Assembly: GCA_002937455.1 (NCBI GenBank)
Contig: PTJZ01000002.1
Span: 310,001 to 374,000, forward strand
Direction: 5' to 3'
Source: Alphaproteobacteria bacterium MarineAlpha11_Bin1
GTDB lineage: Bacteria; Pseudomonadota; Alphaproteobacteria; MPNO01; UBA830
DNA: 64,000 nt
Below the pieces are notes generated by a model. It searched no databases. It was not told where the DNA came from and saw nothing but the letters and a program-made list of their open reading frames with translations. The position numbers and the translations under genes were made by a program. Shown in pieces: positions 58,945-64,000 of the stretch (within the stretch, counting starts at the first letter, position 1; every line of letters starts with the position of its first letter).

Positions 58945-60252
58945 ATGATTAAAGAAAATATTCCGACACGGATTACTAGACGTTACTCTGGTGTAGTAGA
59001 CAAAATTGAGGCGGATATATGCGTCGTCGGATCCGGTGCCGCCGGCTTGTCGGCAGCTCTCGAAGCAGCGCGAGCCGGCAAAGAGGTGGTGCTTGTAGAC
59101 GCCGCACCAACCCTCGGCGGCCAAGCGGTGAATTCTATCATTGGCACCTTTTGCGGACTCTACTCAAATGGGCCGGATATTGTGCGGCTTACATATGGAA
59201 TTGCAGACGAAATTATAGATTCTCTTATATCCGAGGGCGCGGCAAGATACCTCTCAGCCCGCAATTCTATTATCGTTCAATACGACGAGAACAAATTGTC
59301 GCGATGGATTGATAAGACAATACGGGCCGCAGGAATAACAGTTCTTCTGGGTTCTATAGTAAGAGAGGCTCCGGTTCTGGGACGGCGAATCTCGGGCCTT
59401 GAAATATCGACAAAGTTTGGAGACGTCCACGTTGATGCTGGCGGATTCGTCGATGCGTCGGGTGACGCCACAGTTGCTTGGCATGCGGGTCTTGAGGTTA
59501 AAGAACCGGAAAATCCAATTTTTGGTACTCAAATCGTTCTTATCGAAGATTTTGACGAAGTGGCCGCTGAAGAAATTCATCGTTGGGAAATGGAAGATCG
59601 TCTTGCAGAGAAAGCGGACGAATACGGACTTGCACGAAAAGATGGTTTCGTATTTGCCTTTCCCGGCCACAGGACCGCCCTCGCCAATATGACCCACATA
59701 CCAACACCGTTAACTCCGATCGGATACGCTAATACGGTATTCTTTGGGCGCGATCAGGCCGAATACCTTCTAAATTTCTTAAGGACCGAATTTCCCGAGG
59801 CATATAGCAAGGCTCGGATTAGAACGTACCCTGCACCAGGTGTCCGTCAAAGCAGGTGGATAAAAGGCAAGCAAAGTTTGACGGCTGATGATGTGCGTGG
59901 TGGCAGAATTTTTGACGATACAGTAGCAAGATGTTCCTGGCCGATTGAACTACACGACGACCCCTCAAAAACCTATTGGGAGGAACTTGGCAACCATCAT
60001 ATCCATGCGGTTCCCCTAGGAGCCTTGCTACCGGTAGGAATTGATAATCTGGTGGCTGCAGGACGGTGCATAGACGGAGATACTGTCAGTCTATCTTCTG
60101 TTCGCGTAATGGGTCCATGCATAGCGATGGGTGCCGCCGCTGCGCACACACTTATTTTAGCCGGTGAAGGTAGCACACATCAGATAAAGGCCGATGAACT
60201 AAAGAAGAAAATAATCGACAACATAACCCGAAATGACCTATTCGAGGGCTAA
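58945..60252 (+). CDS. FAD-dependent oxidoreductase
   Basis: A 435-residue flavoprotein of the FAD_oxidored type. The dinucleotide loop is VVGSGAAGLSAALEAARAGKEVVLVD near residue 27 on; GGQAVNSIIGTFCGLY follows, and the C-terminal FAD motif is NLVAAGRCIDGDTVSLSSVRVMGPCIAMGAAA in pieces. Relatives oxidise or reduce organic acids or serve as HdrA-like subunits, but no FeS motif is present here. It is divergent from nothing nearby; it converges on the arylmalonate-decarboxylase-like gene at 60321. Substrate unknown. Confidence 0.82.
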   Translation: MIKENIPTRITRRYSGVVDKIEADICVVGSGAAGLSAALEAARAGKEVVLVDAAPTLGGQAVNSIIGTFCGLYSNGPDIVRLTYGIADEIIDSLISEGAARYLSARNSIIVQYDENKLSRWIDKTIRAAGITVLLGSIVREAPVLGRRISGLEISTKFGDVHVDAGGFVDASGDATVAWHAGLEVKEPENPIFGTQIVLIEDFDEVAAEEIHRWEMEDRLAEKADEYGLARKDGFVFAFPGHRTALANMTHIPTPLTPIGYANTVFFGRDQAEYLLNFLRTEFPEAYSKARIRTYPAPGVRQSRWIKGKQSLTADDVRGGRIFDDTVARCSWPIELHDDPSKTYWEELGNHHIHAVPLGALLPVGIDNLVAAGRCIDGDTVSLSSVRVMGPCIAMGAAAAHTLILAGEGSTHQIKADELKKKIIDNITRNDLFEG

Positions 60253-60320
60253 AACCTTCTGGCAAATGCCACTTCTTGATCGGACAGAGATATAGGAGAT
60301 TTTGTCAAATTCTAGGTTTT

Positions 60321-61079
60321 TCAGAACTCTTCTAGCAAACGACCAAAACCACTAATTTTATCGTTGATCCCATTGCTTCGCAAAGCTTCCCAATATACTG
60401 CAGTCATCACAGCAATAACTGGTTTATTAAGCCAATTTTCCGCCTCTGCCGCTATGTAAGCCATAGGCAAATTAGCTCCAAACTGAACGATAGCATCGAC
60501 ATCGTCGCCATCAACTCTGAGCAACGCCTTCCTCAACTCTTGTTCTTCAACGTGAGCAATATTTACGGGGCTATCACACGCTAAACATTCGGTACGCAAT
60601 AGATTGTAACCAAATTCGGAAGCAAATGCTTCCAGATGCGATATTGCTACCGGATAATATGGGCAAACGATAGCTATGTTCTTGATGTTTCCTAAGACAT
60701 TTATAGCTGCCGGAAGGGCCGTCGCTGCCTGAGTTACGCCGATACCTTCGGCTCCAGGCCTCGATTTGATCCGTTCCTCTATCCTTTTTGCCGGTTTCGA
60801 GCCACCACCCCAAATACTTTCTGCAGATATTCCAAGGATCAAGTGATCCGGTTTACAAGTAAGTACACGGTCAATTGAATCCTCAATAGCAGCGTCAATT
60901 CTAATAATTAATTCGTCAAAATCATCATCGCTCTGAACTGGGTCATCAGGAATATGCATACGCGATATATGGTTAGTTACACCCTTGGGTGCGATTGCAT
61001 CATAATGTGGCTGAACAATTGTATTTGTCGATGGGGTGATTACCCCAAATTTCGCTCTCCACCCCCAAGCGTCAACCAT
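60321..61079 (-). CDS. Arylmalonate decarboxylase/maleate isomerase-like protein (copy 2)
   Basis: A 252-residue paralogue of the protein at 38852. It keeps PSTNT (16-20), the CPYYPV tyrosine (Y141) and the SPVNIAH asparagine, and again has no cysteine at the two catalytic positions (LILGISAES near 82-88 and VQFGANL near 199-203). It is the last gene after a TRAP transporter on the same strand, 59 bases after dctM, so it may act on the acid that the transporter imports. Same reservations on chemistry as for copy 1. Confidence 0.8.
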   Translation of the reverse strand: MVDAWGWRAKFGVITPSTNTIVQPHYDAIAPKGVTNHISRMHIPDDPVQSDDDFDELIIRIDAAIEDSIDRVLTCKPDHLILGISAESIWGGGSKPAKRIEERIKSRPGAEGIGVTQAATALPAAINVLGNIKNIAIVCPYYPVAISHLEAFASEFGYNLLRTECLACDSPVNIAHVEEQELRKALLRVDGDDVDAIVQFGANLPMAYIAAEAENWLNKPVIAVMTAVYWEALRSNGINDKISGFGRLLEEF

Positions 61080-61138
61080 TTAATATATACCTTTCAGCAG
61101 TTTAATTGTTTCTATCTCTCGGGCTTAAATTAGATTAA

Positions 61139-62443
61139 TCATTTGTTCATCATTTTTTCGGGCAAGTATGTTGCCAGCTCCGGAAAGATAACTAATAAAA
61201 TTACTGCTATCTGAAGTATCACAAAGAATGGGAAAGCTGCCCGTGCAATCTCAATAATGTTGCGACCTGTAAGTCCCTGCAAAACGAAAAGATTGAAACC
61301 AACAGGCGGAGTTATTTGTGACATTTCTACTACAAGAACTAGATAAATCCCGAACCACATGAGATCAATGCCAGCAGCTTGTATCATTGGCATTACTATC
61401 GAAGTCGTCAGGAGAACTACAGAAATGCCATCGAGGAAACACCCTAGAATGATAAAAAATAGCGTCAACGAAGCTATTAACCCGTAACGTCCGAGACCCA
61501 ATTCCCCGATCCAAAATGCCAAGGCTCTCGGTATACCTGTAAAGCCCATTGCAACGGTTAGAAAGGCCGCCCCAACAAAAATAAAGCTGATCATACAGGA
61601 TGTACGGGTAGCGCCCATAAGGCTCTCTATAAAAATAGATTTGGATAAACCGCCAGCACCCCATGCTAAAATTAGAGAACCAACAACACCAACTGCAGCT
61701 GCTTCAACTGGTGTAGCAATACCTGCATAAATGGAACCTAGAACAGCAACAATCAGCGCGAGGATCGGCAAAAGGCGGCGACCTTCATAGACCTTTGCCC
61801 AGAAACTTAGCTTGATGTCATTCTTGGGAACTTTGCTGGGGTTTAATAAGGCCCATAAAATCACGAAACTCATAAAAAGAGCCATCAACATTATTCCTGG
61901 CAGGATGCCAGCAATAAAAAGCCTAGCGATCGATAGTTCGGCGGCAATCCCATAAACGATTAAAATAATTGAAGGAGGAATAAGGAGCCCGAGTGTCCCG
62001 GAACCAGCTAGTGTCCCGATAGCCATTCTGTCATCGTAACCACGCTTCCGCAGTTCCGGCATCGACATTCGGCCGATCGTTACGGCAGTGGCAGCCGATG
62101 AGCCAGAAATTGCCGCGAAGACGCCGCAAGCAACCACATTTACGTGAAGGAGCCTTCCTGGAAGTCGTGTAACCCACGGTGCAATTCCCTTGAACATATC
62201 CTCCGATAGCCGAGTTCGGAAAAGTATCTCCCCCATCCATACAAATAATGGTAACGCGATAAGAGAGAATGTGGTTGTTGAACCCCATGTAGTAGTCGCG
62301 AGGACGGATCCAACGGGTGCGGAAGTAAAAGCCATCATCGCAACTACCGCCACCCCAATAAGTGCTAATGCGACCCAGAGGCCCGCACCCAAGAGAAGAA
62401 ATAATAAAAAGGCCAAAATGAGAGAGATCGAGAAAATATCCAA
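61139..62443 (-). CDS. dctM: TRAP transporter large permease (DctM)
   Basis: A 434-residue membrane protein with about 12 to 13 helices of the DctM/SiaM type (GSSAATAVTIGRMSMPELRKRGYDDRMAIG in pieces, LGLLIPPSIILIVYG, TPVEAAAVG, GCFLDGISVVLL, LVLVVEMSQITPPVGFNLFVLQG). It drives sodium- or proton-coupled import of organic acids. The start is TTG at 62443, favoured by GAGGT six bases upstream. It lies 10 bases after dctQ. Confidence 0.9.
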   Translation of the reverse strand: MDIFSISLILAFLLFLLLGAGLWVALALIGVAVVAMMAFTSAPVGSVLATTTWGSTTTFSLIALPLFVWMGEILFRTRLSEDMFKGIAPWVTRLPGRLLHVNVVACGVFAAISGSSAATAVTIGRMSMPELRKRGYDDRMAIGTLAGSGTLGLLIPPSIILIVYGIAAELSIARLFIAGILPGIMLMALFMSFVILWALLNPSKVPKNDIKLSFWAKVYEGRRLLPILALIVAVLGSIYAGIATPVEAAAVGVVGSLILAWGAGGLSKSIFIESLMGATRTSCMISFIFVGAAFLTVAMGFTGIPRALAFWIGELGLGRYGLIASLTLFFIILGCFLDGISVVLLTTSIVMPMIQAAGIDLMWFGIYLVLVVEMSQITPPVGFNLFVLQGLTGRNIIEIARAAFPFFVILQIAVILLVIFPELATYLPEKMMNK

Positions 62444-62453
62444 TACTATACCT

Positions 62454-62990
62454 CTATAAGTCCTGGAGAGCTTTGCGCGCCAGCTCCTCCTCTCTGGCTT
62501 CCATTTTTAAATGCTGCGGAATTCTGCCCGCTAAAATCGTGAACAATTCATCGATGAATGCGATTGAAATGGCTACTAGTCCTAGTGCAATCCCAAACTG
62601 GGGTATCCATAATGGGGTTTTGATTAACCCATGACCTACGTCCCCAAATATATAAGAATCGATGGTAAAAGCACAAAAATGCCAACAAAAATAGATGCTA
62701 AGTACACATCCGCAAAATAGACAAAAAATATCGAGTTTTTTCCTGAAAAATAAAGGGACTCTTTTCAGCAAAATAGAAACTCGGATGTGCTGTCCATGCG
62801 CCAAGGTATGAGCTAATCCAAGGAACATTGCTGATGCTAGACAATAACCTGCAAATTCGGTTGCGGCAGGAATCATGACACCTGCCATCCTTCCGGTAAG
62901 CTCCGCCAAAATCGAGAGCGCGATTGATATGATACAAACTGCCGAAAGGACACCACAAACATCGTAGAATTTGTCAAGGATGTATCTCAT
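62454..62990 (-). CDS. dctQ: TRAP transporter small permease (DctQ)
   Basis: A 178-residue protein with four helices (about 12-33, 45-65, 85-105, 125-150), and the conserved ALSILAELTGRMAGVMIPAATEFAGY and HTLAHGQHIRVSILLKRVP segments. It pairs with DctM. It lies between the binding-protein gene and dctM on the minus strand. Confidence 0.88.
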   Translation of the reverse strand: MRYILDKFYDVCGVLSAVCIISIALSILAELTGRMAGVMIPAATEFAGYCLASAMFLGLAHTLAHGQHIRVSILLKRVPLFFRKKLDIFCLFCGCVLSIYFCWHFCAFTIDSYIFGDVGHGLIKTPLWIPQFGIALGLVAISIAFIDELFTILAGRIPQHLKMEAREEELARKALQDL

Positions 62991-63058
62991 GACAGAAGTA
63001 ATTTATTTTAGAAGAAGGTGATTAGGTGGGACATGGTTTTACACGTCCCACCTAATAA

Positions 63059-64000
63059 TTATTTAGAGGCGTTAAACGTGTCCAAAATCTTCTTACCGTC
63101 GGGGCCGGCTTTTGAGAGCCAGTCTTTTATCAAAGTCTGACCAACCGCTCTCATGCCATTCATCAGTGCTGGCTTAGCCTGAACAACAGTCAGTTTTTTC
63201 TTAAGGGTACTAACCATCTTGTCATTCTCTTTGGCACTCATATCCCACCCCCGGGATTCCGCGGACGCCGACGCTGCCATAACCGCATCGAGATTCTTCT
63301 TGTTCAGCTTTTTAAGAACCCTTGTATTCGCAATCACCATGTTCTTACCTAGCCCAGCCTTTATGTCATGGTAATGACTAAGAAAATCCCATGACTTTGT
63401 AAGTACACCTGTAGTGGCCGATGTTACCATCGCATCCACTATGCCAGTAGAAAACGCTTGAGGTATATCAACAAGCTGAACAGTCGTTGGAATCGCGCCT
63501 ACAGCTTCCGCAAACCGCGACAGCGTTGCGTTGTATGCTCTAAATTTTAGCCCTTTGAAGTCGTCTACCGATTTTAACTCTCTCTTTGCGTAAAAGCCTT
63601 GGGGTGGCCAGGGCACCGAATAAAGCAGCGTAATCCCCTTCTTTGCCAACCGTTTAGCAATGAATGGTTTGGAGGCATCCCAAAGTCGTTTACCTTCACC
63701 ATAAGTTTCTGCCAAAAACAAAAGTGAATCAACCTCATAAACCCTGTCTTCGTTTGCGAGAAACGAGATAAGGGTCTCACCTAATTGCACCTGACCCGTC
63801 TGAACCGCACGGTGAATCTCAGGCAGTTTAAAAAGTGAGGAAGCGCTGTGGACGGTGATTTGAATTTGGCCGCCAGTTTTTGAGCCAATTTCTTTTGCAA
63901 ATTGATGGATATTTTGCGTGTGAAAAAATGGGTCAGGGAAAGGTGTTGGCATGTTCCATTTGTCTGCCGCACATGCAGCGCTACTTATCACGCAGGCAGT
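63059..64000 (-). CDS. dctP: TRAP transporter substrate-binding protein (DctP), cut by window edge
   Basis: At least 314 residues of a periplasmic DctP/TAXI-like binding protein; the start of the signal peptide lies beyond the right edge, but its end (SSAACAAD) is visible. Motifs include NMPTPFPDPFFHTQNIHQFAKEIG, SSLFKLPEIHRAVQTGQVQLGE, FYAKRELKSVDDFKGLKFRAYN with the carboxylate-binding arginine, and STGIVDAMVTS. It binds an organic acid and gives it to DctQM. It heads the operon that ends in the arylmalonate-decarboxylase-like gene. Confidence 0.88.
   Translation of the reverse strand, partial: TACVISSAACAADKWNMPTPFPDPFFHTQNIHQFAKEIGSKTGGQIQITVHSASSLFKLPEIHRAVQTGQVQLGETLISFLANEDRVYEVDSLLFLAETYGEGKRLWDASKPFIAKRLAKKGITLLYSVPWPPQGFYAKRELKSVDDFKGLKFRAYNATLSRFAEAVGAIPTTVQLVDIPQAFSTGIVDAMVTSATTGVLTKSWDFLSHYHDIKAGLGKNMVIANTRVLKKLNKKNLDAVMAASASAESRGWDMSAKENDKMVSTLKKKLTVVQAKPALMNGMRAVGQTLIKDWLSKAGPDGKKILDTFNASK

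Overview
The window reads as a stretch of an alphaproteobacterial chromosome, most likely a free-living marine or aquatic heterotroph of the Rhodospirillales type. This is an inference from gene content: a two-domain cold shock protein, cox-type molybdenum hydroxylase genes with their maturation factors, class III (LigAB) ring-cleavage enzymes, a TRAP transporter and a thiamine-precursor ABC transporter. Genes are densely packed, with many 4-base overlaps and strong Shine-Dalgarno sites. I saw no insertion sequence, prophage, tRNA, rRNA or CRISPR array.

Layout. 0.1-3.7 kb, minus strand: a redox module of tetraheme cytochrome c, a protein fusing cyclic-nucleotide-binding domains to a four-cluster ferredoxin, and a b-type cytochrome membrane protein. 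3.9-7.0 kb, minus: an acetolactate-synthase-like ThDP enzyme and an aldehyde dehydrogenase. 7.3-9.6 kb: a CHASE2 adenylate cyclase. 9.6-10.5 kb: an AT-rich island around a small basic unknown protein. 10.5-18.4 kb: SDR, purine phosphoribosyltransferase (minus), DUF2461, then an aromatic-catabolism operon (LigB-LigA fusion dioxygenase, FAD monooxygenase, molybdenum hydroxylase large subunit, enoyl-CoA hydratase). 19.2-21.8 kb: a TPP riboswitch and thiZXY. 21.8-22.4 kb: cold shock protein. 22.7-30.2 kb: a ten-gene Mrp-type cation/proton antiporter cluster with three NuoL/M/N-like subunits. 30.4-31.5 kb: a split ligAB pair. 31.7-38.8 kb: coxG, coxS, coxM, then coxD, coxE, two xdhC halves and a molybdopterin cytidylyltransferase. 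38.9-41.0 kb, minus: arylmalonate-decarboxylase/maleate-isomerase-like protein, cysteine hydrolase and outer-membrane barrel. 41.4-54.0 kb: tag, cyclophilin, a 4,5-dihydroxyphthalate-decarboxylase-like enzyme divergent from an AraC regulator, an Fe-S protein coupled to an unusual CoA ligase, FAH-family hydrolase, DMT exporter, RidA, alpha/beta hydrolase, DUF1989 protein and a SlyD-like FKBP. 54.5-58.7 kb: small proteins, two VOC paralogues, a methyltransferase and a bactofilin operon. 58.9-64 kb: FAD oxidoreductase, then (minus) a TRAP transporter followed by a second arylmalonate-decarboxylase-like gene; the TRAP binding protein runs off the right edge.

How the parts fit. Much of 10-54 kb looks like machinery for oxidising and opening aromatic or N-heterocyclic rings and processing the acids produced: molybdenum hydroxylase, flavin monooxygenase, extradiol dioxygenases, cofactor-free decarboxylases, amidase/isochorismatase-type hydrolase, FAH hydrolase, CoA ligase and enoyl-CoA hydratase. 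The actual substrate cannot be read from the sequence. The molybdenum hydroxylase appears split: the large subunit lies at 15.2 kb and the FeS and FAD subunits at 32.5-33.8 kb. The most unusual modules are the cyclic-nucleotide-linked redox module with a cyclase nearby, the paired arylmalonate-decarboxylase-like proteins lacking both expected catalytic cysteines, and the Mrp cluster whose gene order resembles the antiporter half of archaeal Mbh complexes.
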